From Planctomycetota bacterium (lineage in GTDB: Bacteria > Planctomycetota > GCA-2746535): a stretch of DNA of 64,000 nucleotides. Both the position numbers and the translations under genes were made by a program. A model generated the notes under the pieces. That model ran no database searches, was not told the DNA's origin, and was given only the letters and a program-made list of their open reading frames with translations. The stretch spans positions 62,001 through 126,000 of the forward strand of contig NVWA01000001.1 in NCBI GenBank assembly GCA_002746535.1. The letters are read 5' to 3'. This document shows, in pieces, positions 27,096 through 37,178 of this stretch; positions within the stretch are counted from its first letter, which is position 1, and the number at the start of each line of letters is the position of its first letter.

Positions 27096-28679
27096 ATGCA
27101 CAAAGTTTTAATTACTGGGAAAATCAATGAAATTGGTTTGAAGATTTTTGAAAATGATGCAAGCGTTGAGGTTGATTATAAACCGGATTATCCTTATGCA
27201 AAAATATTAAAAATTATTGAAAATTATGACTGTATATTGTCCAGATCTGAAACAGCGATCACTAAAGAATTAATTGAAAAAGGAACAAAGCTTAAATTAA
27301 TCGCCAGGGCAGCAGTCGGTATTGAAAATATAGATATTGATTGTGCCACGAAAAATGGAATCTTAGTAATTAATACCCCGGCCCAAAATACTAATTCAGC
27401 TGCTGAGTTGACAATGGCAATTATCCTAAGTGCCTCTAGGAATGTAATTGGTGCTCATAATAAAATGAAAGAAGGTGGTTGGGACAGACATAATTTTACA
27501 GGTTCTGAATTATTAGATAAAAGAATTGGGATTATTGGTTTAGGAAATGTGGGTCACCGAGTTGCAAAGTTTGCGCGTGGTTTTGACATGGAAGTTATTG
27601 CCTATGATCCTTATTTAGCAGACTCTAAATTTGAAGAATTTGGCGCGAAAAAGACGGATCTAAAAGAATTGCTTCGAACATCTGACATTGTTTCTTTACA
27701 TGTTCCTAAAGTACCAGAGACGATTGGAATGATTGGTAAAAATGAAATTGAATTAATGAAAGATGATGTGATTTTAGTAAATGCAGCAAGAGGTGGAATT
27801 ATTCAAGAAGATCATTTGATAGATGCTTTGAAAAATAATAAAATAAAATTTGCATGTTTAGATACTTTCGAAATTGAACCAATGAATAATGCTGTTTTGC
27901 GATCTTTTCAAAATGTTGTTTTGACTCCACACATTGGTGCATCTACGATTGAAGCGCAGAAAAGAATTGCAACAACTATTGCTACTCAAACAATTAGAGG
28001 TTTACATGATGAGATAGTTGATTCTCCCGTTAACATGCCTAAAGTGTCTATAATGGAAGATTCCCCGGTTAGAGCATATTCAGTACTGACAGAAAAGTTG
28101 GGAGTATTAGCCAATATTTTAACAGATTTTGTACCTGAGAAAATAGATTTTCAGTATCGCGGTGAGCTTGCTCATCAAGAAACCTCTCTATTAAAGTTAT
28201 CTTTTTTAAAAGGTCTGTTAGGGAAAAGTACAGATTATCCTGTTACTTTTGTGAATGCAGAAAGTTTGGCAGAGTCAAAAGGTATTCAAATTCAACATGA
28301 AAATGATGAACAATTCTCGGCTTACAATAGTGCCATAAAAATTAAAATTAGTAAACCTGGACATTCATTCACAGTGGGAGGAATCGTTTTTGAAAGAAGA
28401 TTTCAAAGGATTACATTGATCAATGAGTTTTATTTTGAAGTTGATGCTGAGGGTATTCTTTTAAGTATTACAAACGAAGATAAGCCAGGTGTTGTAGGCA
28501 ATGTCGGTAGTTTGTTAGCTAACCTAAATATAAATATCCAACAAATGGATTTAAGTAGAAATAGAAATGATGGAAAAGCAATGTCATTTATTTCCATCGA
28601 TAAACAATTGTCTAAAGAGGCAATTACTCAATTAAAAGAACTACCACACATATTAGATGTAAAGGTAATTTCATTTTAA
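27096..28679 (+). CDS. serA: D-3-phosphoglycerate dehydrogenase
   Basis: The 527-residue protein is a full-length SerA with the ASB and ACT extensions. IARAAVGIENIDIDCATKNG opens the substrate domain, GIIGLGNVGHRVAKFARG is the NAD-binding Rossmann motif, VNAARGGII carries the catalytic Arg region and LTPHIGASTIEAQ the catalytic His. An intervening (ASB) domain follows and the C-terminal ACT domain begins near residue 455 (EGILLSITNEDKPGVVG), which in relatives binds L-serine for feedback inhibition. It oxidises 3-phosphoglycerate as the first step of serine synthesis. Spacing of 109 bases from the kinase gene suggests its own promoter. Confidence 0.95.
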   Translation: MHKVLITGKINEIGLKIFENDASVEVDYKPDYPYAKILKIIENYDCILSRSETAITKELIEKGTKLKLIARAAVGIENIDIDCATKNGILVINTPAQNTNSAAELTMAIILSASRNVIGAHNKMKEGGWDRHNFTGSELLDKRIGIIGLGNVGHRVAKFARGFDMEVIAYDPYLADSKFEEFGAKKTDLKELLRTSDIVSLHVPKVPETIGMIGKNEIELMKDDVILVNAARGGIIQEDHLIDALKNNKIKFACLDTFEIEPMNNAVLRSFQNVVLTPHIGASTIEAQKRIATTIATQTIRGLHDEIVDSPVNMPKVSIMEDSPVRAYSVLTEKLGVLANILTDFVPEKIDFQYRGELAHQETSLLKLSFLKGLLGKSTDYPVTFVNAESLAESKGIQIQHENDEQFSAYNSAIKIKISKPGHSFTVGGIVFERRFQRITLINEFYFEVDAEGILLSITNEDKPGVVGNVGSLLANLNINIQQMDLSRNRNDGKAMSFISIDKQLSKEAITQLKELPHILDVKVISF

Positions 28680-28697
28680 TTTCAACAGGATTTTAAT

Positions 28698-31600
28698 ATG
28701 GACATGCAGGGACAAATATCACCAGAAATAATTTTAAATATTTTTGGTGAGCTTTCATCATCAGAAAATAAATATGAATTATCATTCTCTTCTAATTTTA
28801 ATGAACAGCTAAAGTTTAATTTTAAGAATGGACGTTTGTATTTTGTACCTACAGAAAGTTCCAAAGGCCTGGAAATTTACCTTGTTGGTTTTAATTTATT
28901 AACTGTTGAGCAAGTTGAAGAACTTATTAAATATAGAGATGAATCTGGATTGCCCTTAGAATCTATATTGCAAGAGGCTGATATTCTTACTAGTGATCAA
29001 ACAATGGAAGTATGGAAATCTATAGTGGATGATTTAATTTTAGATCTATTTACTTGGGAAGGTGGTTCCTATCAAATAAATGAACTTTCTGATGATTTTG
29101 ATGAGACAAGTGGAATATTTGATTTAACCTCTTTGGCTACTTATGAGGAGCAAATTCATGAAAGACTTTCTCAAGTAGAAAAATTAGGTGGATATACGAA
29201 TGTTCCTACTCAAATTGCGGATGCAGTAAGTGCTTGGATGCAAGAAAATAAGGAGTTATTAACGGAGCAGTTGTTCGGTTCTATTGATGGGCAGAATAAT
29301 CTAAATAATATTTTAAATTGGAGTTACACCACAAAAGGCGAGACATTAAAATTACTGTCATTTTTTGCAGAAAATAACTTAATTTCATTAAGCCAAGAAG
29401 GTTCAGTGGAAGCTCCAGAAGTTGTTGCCCAAACTGTTGAAAATGCTGAGCCAATTGAAAATGTGGAGAGTAGTCCTGTAGAAATACCAGTAGATGCTAA
29501 TGAAGGAGGTAATCAAGAATTAAGTACGGATACTCCCTTGCCATCAACAGGAAATTTCAGTGGTTCTTTATCGATATTATCTTTAATTGAGGTGATACAA
29601 ACTTTAAATACTGCCAGAAGATCAGGGCTGTTAGTGTTGGATATTGAAGGTGGCCCAGCTAATTTGAAAATGTATAAAGGCGAATTAGTAGCAATAGAAT
29701 TTGGTGAAATAAAAAATAGAGATGCCTTTTATAAATTAGTTTCGATACATAAAGGTGAGTTTTACTTTGAAGCTACTGCAGATGCATATGAACGAGAAAT
29801 GAATATACCCACTATGAGTTTGTTGATGGAGGCCATGAGATTAATTGATGAGAGTGAAGGTGGTGATGGTACGGGAATTGAAAGTATTTTAAATGAAGAG
29901 TCAGAAAGTGAGCCCATCACATCAGCTAGAGCGTTAACAAAAAAGTCATCAGGAGCAGCATTTTTCATTAAACTATCTGTTATATTAGTGTTAGCCGGCG
30001 TTGCAGCATATATGTTTTTAATATACTTGCCGGCAGGCAAAAAGAAGATGGCGTTTGATAAAATTCGTTTGAGTAATTCTAGAGCGATTGCTTCCAATGA
30101 CTATGAACGAGCAAAAAAGAACTGGTCTGACTTTCAATCTAAGAATCCCGGTTGGTATGACGATATAGGTAAAGAAATTTCCAAAATTGAATTATCCCGA
30201 TCAAAGGCATTGAACAAAGTGTTTGCTGACATAAAAATATACGTTAAAAATGAAAAGTATGAATTAGCTCTAAAATCTATAGTTGATAATTCTTATTTGG
30301 CGATAGGAAATAAAAAGAGCCAGAAGAAATTAGAAAAGCAAAAGATTGAGATTGTAAAAGAGCAGAAAGTAAAAGATTATTTTTCGTGGAAAAAGACATC
30401 TGGAGAGAACTTAAAGTTAGCGGAAACACTAGTAAAAGATCATGAAAATATTAAAGCTCTAAAATTATTAAGTCCAATCAAAGATCAGATTGATCCCAAA
30501 ACTGATGTGGAATTAAATAAAAGTTTAATTGTGTTGTTGAAAAAATTAAATGAGCGAGAAAAAAATATTGACAATGCAAAGAAAACAATTTTCTCAAAAG
30601 ACGCTACCTTTTCTGGGAAAATGGATGCTTATAAAACAATTGTATCTAATGCAGGTGTGAATTCTTCTAGAGGGATTGAAGCGGCAGAGAATTTAAAAAC
30701 TTTTCAGCTTAAAGTAAAAGGGTTTGATTTAAAAATTAATAAGATTTTAACAACAGATAAAAAATTAACCATTAAAGACATTAATAAACTTTTGAAAGAG
30801 CTAGAAGGGGAAGCCTCTAATTCTGATGAATTACAATACATACAAAAGTTAATTGAAAAAAATAAAGAAAAAAATAAAGCCGCAGAAGTATTGTTTAAAG
30901 ATTATAAAAAGGAATTTTCCGCCAAACGATTTGAAAAGGCATTTAAAATTTGCAAAGAGATTTTTCTGAATTACAAAACGGCTGACTGTACAAAGAAAAT
31001 TAAAACCCCATTTAAAATAATAGGTAGTAGTAAATCAATAGTCACTATTAATAACAAGCAAGTGAAGCTTCCGTATGTTGGATCTATTCCGAATAATTTG
31101 AAATATATTTTAATTGGAAAAATAAATGGATGCGAAAATATACAAATGACTCTAAATAGTGATATATCAAATTTTGAAATTCCCTTGATCTTTAAGAAGG
31201 AGCCTCTTTGGTCTTATGACTTTAATGGTAATTTTAAATCTGTTCCAAAATTATTAAAAGTTAATGGGAAGCAAGGGTTATTGCTAGCTAATGGCCAAGA
31301 TTTAGAATTGGTTTTAATTGAAACGGGAGGTCGCGTTTGGAGAAGACAAATAAATAATTCTAATAAGCCTTATGTGAAATCTGATGGTAAGAAAATGATT
31401 TATGGTGATGATGAGTTCTGGAAATTAGAATCTCAATTTGCTGTATTTGAAAATTATATTTCACTTGGCAATAAAAATTCACAACTAATAATTTTAAATG
31501 GAGAAGATGGAAATCCTATTGTTAATGAGCAATTAGGTTTCATTGCTGACAGTGAACCATTATTTTTAAGATTACCACTATTAGGAAATAAAATTTTCGT

Positions 31601-32219
31601 TTATGCCGGCACTAAAAATGGAGAATTAATTAATATTAAGATTAGTGATAGAAGAGTAAGGTTGCGAAAATTTATTGGAAGTAGAGGTAATGGGATAATT
31701 TCTATTAAAAAGTTTGATAATTATCACCTTTTGGTTGTCTTAGAATCAGAGGTGAAATGTTATACAATTTCTAACTTAAAATTAAAATGGACTAAAAGAC
31801 TAGATAACAAAGCAAAATCGGCATTTGTGCTAAAAGGTAATTTGTTTATTCAAACCAAAGATGGTGTGGTTCTGGCAAATGGAACTCCTAAAGAATGGAA
31901 GTCAATTTCATTTCCATCTGCAAATATAAAGAATCTTAGTTATACCAAAGATGCCTATATTGTTAAAACTAATCAAAATACTTTTTATGAATTATCAACA
32001 AATCGATTTATTGAATTAAGCCAATTCGCTAATGTAAAAATGATATGCAAGTTTAAAGACTCGTACTATGTATTAGATGATCAATATTTAAAATGTTATT
32101 TGAATAATAACATTATTTGGCAGATAAATGTTAAAACTAGTAAGAGTTCAATGGTGTTAGTTAGTAATATGATTTTACTTTCTATAAATAGCAAAATATT
32201 TGCCTATAAACTAAATTAA
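28698..32219 (+). CDS. Large membrane protein: tandem DUF4388-like domains, transmembrane segment and PQQ-like beta-propeller
   Basis: The 1173-residue protein has two N-terminal PATAN/DUF4388-like domains. The first is residues 1-160 (GQISPEIILNIFGELSSSENKYEL, then LKFNFKNGRLYFV). The second is residues 280-400 (GSLSILSLIEVIQTLNTARRS, then NLKMYKGELVAIEFGE). A Pro/Glu-rich linker lies between. A membrane helix follows near residues 421-443 (LSVILVLAGVAAYMFLIYL), then a long Lys-rich helical region to about residue 770, and a C-terminal region with repeated strands (SYDFNGNFKSVPKLLKVNG; WRRQINN; KWTKRLDNKAK) like a PQQ-type propeller. The N-terminus should be cytoplasmic. The architecture suggests signal input at the cytoplasmic side and binding outside. 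The function is unknown. Confidence 0.75.
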   Translation: MDMQGQISPEIILNIFGELSSSENKYELSFSSNFNEQLKFNFKNGRLYFVPTESSKGLEIYLVGFNLLTVEQVEELIKYRDESGLPLESILQEADILTSDQTMEVWKSIVDDLILDLFTWEGGSYQINELSDDFDETSGIFDLTSLATYEEQIHERLSQVEKLGGYTNVPTQIADAVSAWMQENKELLTEQLFGSIDGQNNLNNILNWSYTTKGETLKLLSFFAENNLISLSQEGSVEAPEVVAQTVENAEPIENVESSPVEIPVDANEGGNQELSTDTPLPSTGNFSGSLSILSLIEVIQTLNTARRSGLLVLDIEGGPANLKMYKGELVAIEFGEIKNRDAFYKLVSIHKGEFYFEATADAYEREMNIPTMSLLMEAMRLIDESEGGDGTGIESILNEESESEPITSARALTKKSSGAAFFIKLSVILVLAGVAAYMFLIYLPAGKKKMAFDKIRLSNSRAIASNDYERAKKNWSDFQSKNPGWYDDIGKEISKIELSRSKALNKVFADIKIYVKNEKYELALKSIVDNSYLAIGNKKSQKKLEKQKIEIVKEQKVKDYFSWKKTSGENLKLAETLVKDHENIKALKLLSPIKDQIDPKTDVELNKSLIVLLKKLNEREKNIDNAKKTIFSKDATFSGKMDAYKTIVSNAGVNSSRGIEAAENLKTFQLKVKGFDLKINKILTTDKKLTIKDINKLLKELEGEASNSDELQYIQKLIEKNKEKNKAAEVLFKDYKKEFSAKRFEKAFKICKEIFLNYKTADCTKKIKTPFKIIGSSKSIVTINNKQVKLPYVGSIPNNLKYILIGKINGCENIQMTLNSDISNFEIPLIFKKEPLWSYDFNGNFKSVPKLLKVNGKQGLLLANGQDLELVLIETGGRVWRRQINNSNKPYVKSDGKKMIYGDDEFWKLESQFAVFENYISLGNKNSQLIILNGEDGNPIVNEQLGFIADSEPLFLRLPLLGNKIFVYAGTKNGELINIKISDRRVRLRKFIGSRGNGIISIKKFDNYHLLVVLESEVKCYTISNLKLKWTKRLDNKAKSAFVLKGNLFIQTKDGVVLANGTPKEWKSISFPSANIKNLSYTKDAYIVKTNQNTFYELSTNRFIELSQFANVKMICKFKDSYYVLDDQYLKCYLNNNIIWQINVKTSKSSMVLVSNMILLSINSKIFAYKLN

Positions 32220-32303
32220 TTATATTCAAAAGAGACTTGTAAATTAGGGTTAGATGGCTAGCATAAAGTTAAATACGTATATAACAGTTACTTAAGAAAA
32301 AAT

Positions 32304-32621
32304 ATGAATTTGGAAAAACCAATTACCATTACTAAAAGAGAAATAGTAAATCAAATTTCTGAAAAGTTAGATGTCAAACAAGTAATTGTAAAAGATGTCG
32401 TTCAATATTTTCTTGATGATATTGTTAATAGTTTATCTAAAGGCGATAGATTAGAATTTAGAGATTTTGGAGTTTTTGAGGTTGTATTACGAAAAGCTAG
32501 AATTGCTCAAAACCCAAAAACATTAGAGAAGGTTGATGTTCCCGCTCGAAATGTTGCAAAATTTAAAGTTGGTCAAACAATGAAAGATACCATTAGAAAA
32601 AGTCTTGCCAATAAGGAGTAA
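32304..32621 (+). CDS. HU/IHF family DNA-binding protein
   Basis: This 105-residue protein is of HU size plus a short extension. ITKREIVNQISEKLDVKQVIVKDVV is the N-terminal helix pair. GDRLEFRDFGVFEVVLRKAR gives the HU core strand, and ARIAQNPKTLEKVDVPARNVAKFKVG is the beta-arm with the RNP(K/x)T-like segment, here AQNPKT, that intercalates DNA through its Pro. It bends or compacts DNA as a dimer. Unusually, it is followed only three bases later by a pseudopilin gene, and an AAGGAG ribosome site for that gene sits inside its last codons, so the two are coupled. Confidence 0.93.
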   Translation: MNLEKPITITKREIVNQISEKLDVKQVIVKDVVQYFLDDIVNSLSKGDRLEFRDFGVFEVVLRKARIAQNPKTLEKVDVPARNVAKFKVGQTMKDTIRKSLANKE

Positions 32622-32624
32622 CAA

Positions 32625-34028
32625 ATGAGAAGATCAAATTCATTTTCCATGATTGAGTTATTCGTATCAATTACCATCATTTTGATTCTTGCAACATTAA
32701 GCATAATTGCAATTAACAAAACAATGTTAATAGGTAAAGATATTAAGACCAGAAATCTTCTAATAAATTTAAAAATAGCAGTATCAAATTATTTTGATAG
32801 TTTCCAGTCGATACCTTTACCTGCACATAATAATAGAGAATCTAAAGATTTAAATGGTGATGGCAATTATGATGGTAGTGGGGAATTCCAAGAATTTAAT
32901 CCAACAGGTTATACATATGATCCTGATGTTCCCGTTTATTGGAAACGCGTTAAAATTGGTTTATTTGGTGTTGCTCAACTTAATTCTGGAAATACGAATG
33001 CTGAAATAATTTATGACGATAATAACCCTGATTATGGAACTAAAGTAGCTACAGATTCGCCGGTTTTGTTCCAAGCAACGTATTCAGTAACAGATAGAAG
33101 TATTAAGTTAGAGCCTTGGTATCAGGCTGCTAGTTTTGCCAATGAATATTTTGAAAAGGAAAAAGTATTAGCTCATTCTAGTCGTTTTTTAAACTTTTAT
33201 TTAAGCAATTCTGGCTTGGATTATGCAATCCAAACAAATTTTATGGACGTTTCAAGTGATTTAATTTTAGGTGATGACGATAGTAAATTTAGGAAGCCAG
33301 AAGATTGGGGTGTTTTTATTAGACCTTTTGTTTACTTTAACGCCGACAGTACGAAGTATTATATTTCTGATCCTATGATTGATGGTAATCAAAGTGTTTT
33401 AACGGGGTGGAATTATGCTGGAATATCAACAAAAGTGCCTAAAGTCAGATCATTATCAAGGTCAGGTAGTAAATGGTATAGCAATTATGTTTTAAGATTT
33501 AAAAAAAACTTTGATCTTGATAAAGAAAGAAGACTTTATGATTTCAATGATAGTTTAAGTTCTGAGCAATTAATAAACATTGATCCTTCGATTAAAAAAT
33601 ATGATGGGTATGGTAAAGAAACAGGGGTAAATGCTAAAAGATTAAGGTCAGATGTAGTGTTATTTGATAATAGATATTGGAAAGAAGATTCATATGGCTA
33701 TCACAATGGTGGATACTTAAGAAAAAATAATTGTCCAATTTTTATGAAAGTCTCCGGAGATAACGCTAAATGTATTGTCGATGCATTTAATACGCCTCTT
33801 GCATTTGTTACTTTTGTCAATCAAAGAAGAAAAAGTGCTGAAACGTATAAAGTTTCTGGAAAAGATTTGAATGGCAAGGTGATAGATCAATCTTTATCGA
33901 CTTTAGGTTATTACATTATAAGTATGGGTAGAAATAAGGGGGAAGAATCTGAATTGGGTGATAATTATGCTCAAGATTTAAATACAGGAGATGACCTTTT
34001 AGAATATAGTGGAATTAATAGCAAATAA
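32625..34028 (+). CDS. Large type IV pilin-like (pseudopilin) protein
   Basis: The 467-residue protein starts with a class III signal: NSFSMIELFVSITIILILATLS. Cleavage would fall between Ser6 and Phe7 and leave Glu11 as the mature +5 Glu; Gly is usual at -1, and Ser here is uncommon. The remainder is a large globular domain with an acidic loop at residues 75-87 (DLNGDGNYDGSGE) that resembles a calcium loop, as in type II secretion pseudopilins. The usual pilin is 120-180 residues, so this one is oversized. AAGGAG precedes the ATG. The gene is coupled to HU before it and overlaps the ligase gene after it by 20 bases. Confidence 0.85.
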   Translation: MRRSNSFSMIELFVSITIILILATLSIIAINKTMLIGKDIKTRNLLINLKIAVSNYFDSFQSIPLPAHNNRESKDLNGDGNYDGSGEFQEFNPTGYTYDPDVPVYWKRVKIGLFGVAQLNSGNTNAEIIYDDNNPDYGTKVATDSPVLFQATYSVTDRSIKLEPWYQAASFANEYFEKEKVLAHSSRFLNFYLSNSGLDYAIQTNFMDVSSDLILGDDDSKFRKPEDWGVFIRPFVYFNADSTKYYISDPMIDGNQSVLTGWNYAGISTKVPKVRSLSRSGSKWYSNYVLRFKKNFDLDKERRLYDFNDSLSSEQLINIDPSIKKYDGYGKETGVNAKRLRSDVVLFDNRYWKEDSYGYHNGGYLRKNNCPIFMKVSGDNAKCIVDAFNTPLAFVTFVNQRRKSAETYKVSGKDLNGKVIDQSLSTLGYYIISMGRNKGEESELGDNYAQDLNTGDDLLEYSGINSK

Positions 34029-36114
34029 AAGATTAAGTATTTCAAATACTTTATTATTAATTTTTATACCCATTGTTTTTTGCCTATCTCTTTCAAATTA
34101 TTTTTATTTTGCGACTTTTTCAAAACTTATTTCCGCCATTATAATTTGCTTAATTTTAATTTTTAATAGTAAAAATTTTAATATTCGATGTGATTACTTC
34201 AAAAAATATTTGATAATTTATATTTGCGTATTTCCTCTAATAATTTTTCAGCTTACTTTTCATCAATCTCTTGAAGGCGATTTCTCTTTAAGAGTTGGGT
34301 TGATACTTTTTATGATCCCATTTTCACTTTTAATAAGTGATGACAATAGAAAATATATTGTGGATCTTATTGTTTTTATATTACCGATAACGTGTGTGTA
34401 TGCAGCCATCTATTCGTATGTAGAGAAACAGCCATTAATCGTGCCGGCCGGCAACCCAAATGCTTTGGCTATTATTATTTCTTTAGGCACCTTAGCAACA
34501 ATGTATCAATTGGTTCTTAGTCAAAAAATTAAGCTAAAAGTTTTTTGTATTTTAAGTTTATTCTTAGCATATTTTCTTTTATTCAAAATCTTTTCGTTAG
34601 GTTCTTTTATAATTATTTTAGTCGGTGGTATGTCATTTTTATTTTTTCAAATTAATAAATTTGATGAATTAATAAAGAAAATAAAATATTGGCAACTATT
34701 GTTGGCAATATCTGTTTGCATCCTAATAGTTTCTATGTCTCCTGTAATATTTCATATTTTTTTTCCAGATCAATTAATAAACAACTTAGAGTTTAGATTA
34801 AATCTTTTAGAAGCAGGATGGAGACTTGCTAAAGATGAATATTTATTTGGAATTGGATCAGGAAAAGTCTATAGTGTTATTCCTTATTATTGGAACTCTA
34901 ATATTACCATTCTTCAAGGAGCAGGTGAAACCGTTCATCATATTCACAATGAGTATTTGAATATATTAATTGAAAATGGCATATTTGTTTTAATAGGATT
35001 TATAAACTTAATAGCTTTTGCTTTTTATAATGGGTTTAAATTTCTCTCGAATAGTGAGAGGCAAAATCAAAATTTTATAAAGATAATTATCTGTTTATTT
35101 TTAGGAATTTGTGTTCAAATTTCATTTTCAAGATCTCTGCATTTCCCATCTGTAGCTTTAATATTTTTTATGTTGATGTCTATTTTGATATTTTGCTCTT
35201 ATGAAACAAAGAAAAATGAAAATAAAATAAAATCAAAAATATTAATTTATCTAAGTTGCTTGGGAGTATTTATTTTTATATTACCTCTTTTGTATGAGGG
35301 TTATCAGTTAAAAAAGATTCAGGATAATTTTAAAGAAAGAAATTCCTTTATAGGAAAAAATAAATCAATTATTAATGGTCAAAGTGTAGTTGCTATTAAA
35401 TCGAAGTATAAAAATTACTTATTCAAACATAAAAATAATCTAAACGCTAATTTAATTGTGGAGTTACTTTCAAATAAAAATACATTATCAGATAGCGAAG
35501 AGCTCGATTTTTTATTATATTTGAGTGACTTGGAGTTTGATTTTGAATCAGAACTTAAATCATTATCAAAATCATCTAGATATACAAATTTAAAATATTT
35601 AGCTTATAAAAATTATTTAAGATTGTTAATGGATTACATGAAATGGGATGAAGTTTATAAAGTTTCCATGGAGTTATACGCGATAAGTCCCGCTAATTTA
35701 ATATCAACATCTGAGATATATTTATATCACATTAGAAAGAAAGAATTCCAAAAAGGTTTAGAGCACCTAATCAAGACATATAAGATAATTAAGAATCCGC
35801 TCTTATTGAAAACAATAATAGAGCATAAAATAAAATTCACAAAAGAGGTGATAGGAATTAATGAAATTACAGATTGTATAAATTTACGAAGAAAAATTGA
35901 ATTCGATTCTAAATATGCCAAATATCAGATTGATTCTAGATTTGGAAATTTAAAACAATATTACTATGATTTCCTTTCTATTCTTATAAAAAAAGGTTTT
36001 GATCATCAAGCAAAAAATCTGTATTTGCATTGGAAAAAAAATTATATTAATTCTTATCCTAAAGAGATGATTGATAAATTGGTTATTAGCAATCCAGAAA
36101 CATTTTTAAAATAA
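34009..36114 (+). CDS. O-antigen ligase / oligosaccharyltransferase-like (Wzy_C) membrane protein
   Basis: The 701-residue protein has about eleven membrane helices to residue 430, then a 270-residue soluble helical domain that looks TPR-like (YLAYKNYLRLLMDYMKWDEV). VHHIHNEYLNILIENG near residue 310 is the H-x-H-N periplasmic loop motif of the Wzy_C family (WaaL, PglL, TfpO). The family transfers lipid-linked glycan either to lipid A-core (WaaL) or to proteins (PglL/TfpO). I used the GTG at 34009, which overlaps the pseudopilin gene by 20 bases, a linkage seen for pilin-dedicated oligosaccharyltransferases. Which acceptor it uses cannot be decided from the sequence. Confidence 0.85.
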   Translation: MELIANKRLSISNTLLLIFIPIVFCLSLSNYFYFATFSKLISAIIICLILIFNSKNFNIRCDYFKKYLIIYICVFPLIIFQLTFHQSLEGDFSLRVGLILFMIPFSLLISDDNRKYIVDLIVFILPITCVYAAIYSYVEKQPLIVPAGNPNALAIIISLGTLATMYQLVLSQKIKLKVFCILSLFLAYFLLFKIFSLGSFIIILVGGMSFLFFQINKFDELIKKIKYWQLLLAISVCILIVSMSPVIFHIFFPDQLINNLEFRLNLLEAGWRLAKDEYLFGIGSGKVYSVIPYYWNSNITILQGAGETVHHIHNEYLNILIENGIFVLIGFINLIAFAFYNGFKFLSNSERQNQNFIKIIICLFLGICVQISFSRSLHFPSVALIFFMLMSILIFCSYETKKNENKIKSKILIYLSCLGVFIFILPLLYEGYQLKKIQDNFKERNSFIGKNKSIINGQSVVAIKSKYKNYLFKHKNNLNANLIVELLSNKNTLSDSEELDFLLYLSDLEFDFESELKSLSKSSRYTNLKYLAYKNYLRLLMDYMKWDEVYKVSMELYAISPANLISTSEIYLYHIRKKEFQKGLEHLIKTYKIIKNPLLLKTIIEHKIKFTKEVIGINEITDCINLRRKIEFDSKYAKYQIDSRFGNLKQYYYDFLSILIKKGFDHQAKNLYLHWKKNYINSYPKEMIDKLVISNPETFLK

Positions 36115-36128
36115 TTATATTGTAATTT

Positions 36129-37094
36129 ATGTATCAAATATTTTTTGAAGTACTTAGTGTAATATTTCCTGTATTTGTACTTATCGCCATTGGTTATTTT
36201 TGCGGCTTAAAAAGAATATTTAGCCAAAAGACTTCAGCTGAAATTAATCGTTTTCTTTTTAATTTTTCACTTCCCGCTCTTTTGGCTAGTAAAATTTCTC
36301 AAGCTGATTTGCAAATCTCAGATCATCTGACTTCAATTTATGCCTGTTGTGTTTCGACCGTTATTGTCACAATTGTTTCAATTATTCTTTTAAAGCACCA
36401 ATTTGGTAAAAGCTCCTCTGTTTGGGTTGGAGCACATGCAGGCTATAGATCCAATATGGCGTTTATTGGATTGCCATTAATTTTTTATTCGATTGGGGAT
36501 CATGGATTATCACTAGGGGCAATTGTTATGGGTTTTATTGTGCCTTTTTATAATATTCTGGGAGTTGTATTACTTGTTCAAGGACAAGAAAATGATAAAG
36601 ATCAAAATGATTTGTTTAAAAATTCGATTATAGGAATTCTTAAAAATCCTCTAATCTGGGGTTGTATCGTTGGTGGATTACTAATACCGTTTAATATTCC
36701 GTCTCAAAATGTTGGCATGAGAAGTCTGGACTTGTTAGGAAGTATCTCATTGCCATTGTCATTAATCTGCATAGGTCTTCAGCTAGAATTAAACATTAGC
36801 TATGCCAGAATCAAGAAAGTATTCATCCCCGTTGTTATGAAATTATTATTATCTCCACTCATAGGGTATCTATGTTTACTAATTCTTGGTTTCAATGAAT
36901 TGGATGATGTGACAGTGGTTTTAATATTAATGGGGTGCCCATCGGCTGTGGCTACTTATGTTATGGCTTTGGAGATGAAAGTTGATTATAAATATGCCGC
37001 AGATGTAGTTTTATGTGCTACGCTCATGAGTTTCATAACTTTACCTTTAATATTAATATTTTTGAGAATATATGGCTATTGGACGCCCATTTGA
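36129..37094 (+). CDS. AEC (auxin efflux carrier) family transporter
   Basis: The 321-residue membrane protein has about ten helices in two repeats, as in the AEC family. IGYFCGLKRIFSQKTSAEINRFLFNFSLPALL is the typical first helix region (split here for length), with the FSLPALL motif at its end. AGYRSNMAFIGLPL and a C-terminal MGCPSAVATYVMALEMK match the conserved crossover regions. It exports a small carboxylate or amino acid derivative in relatives; the substrate here is unknown. It starts 14 bases after the ligase gene and could be cotranscribed. Confidence 0.88.
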   Translation: MYQIFFEVLSVIFPVFVLIAIGYFCGLKRIFSQKTSAEINRFLFNFSLPALLASKISQADLQISDHLTSIYACCVSTVIVTIVSIILLKHQFGKSSSVWVGAHAGYRSNMAFIGLPLIFYSIGDHGLSLGAIVMGFIVPFYNILGVVLLVQGQENDKDQNDLFKNSIIGILKNPLIWGCIVGGLLIPFNIPSQNVGMRSLDLLGSISLPLSLICIGLQLELNISYARIKKVFIPVVMKLLLSPLIGYLCLLILGFNELDDVTVVLILMGCPSAVATYVMALEMKVDYKYAADVVLCATLMSFITLPLILIFLRIYGYWTPI

Positions 37095-37178
37095 TTTTTT
37101 TGATTTGATAGTTTAATTCCATTAATAAAACGATAAAATTACTGAAAATATTTTGATGATTCTTGAAAGGATAGACAT

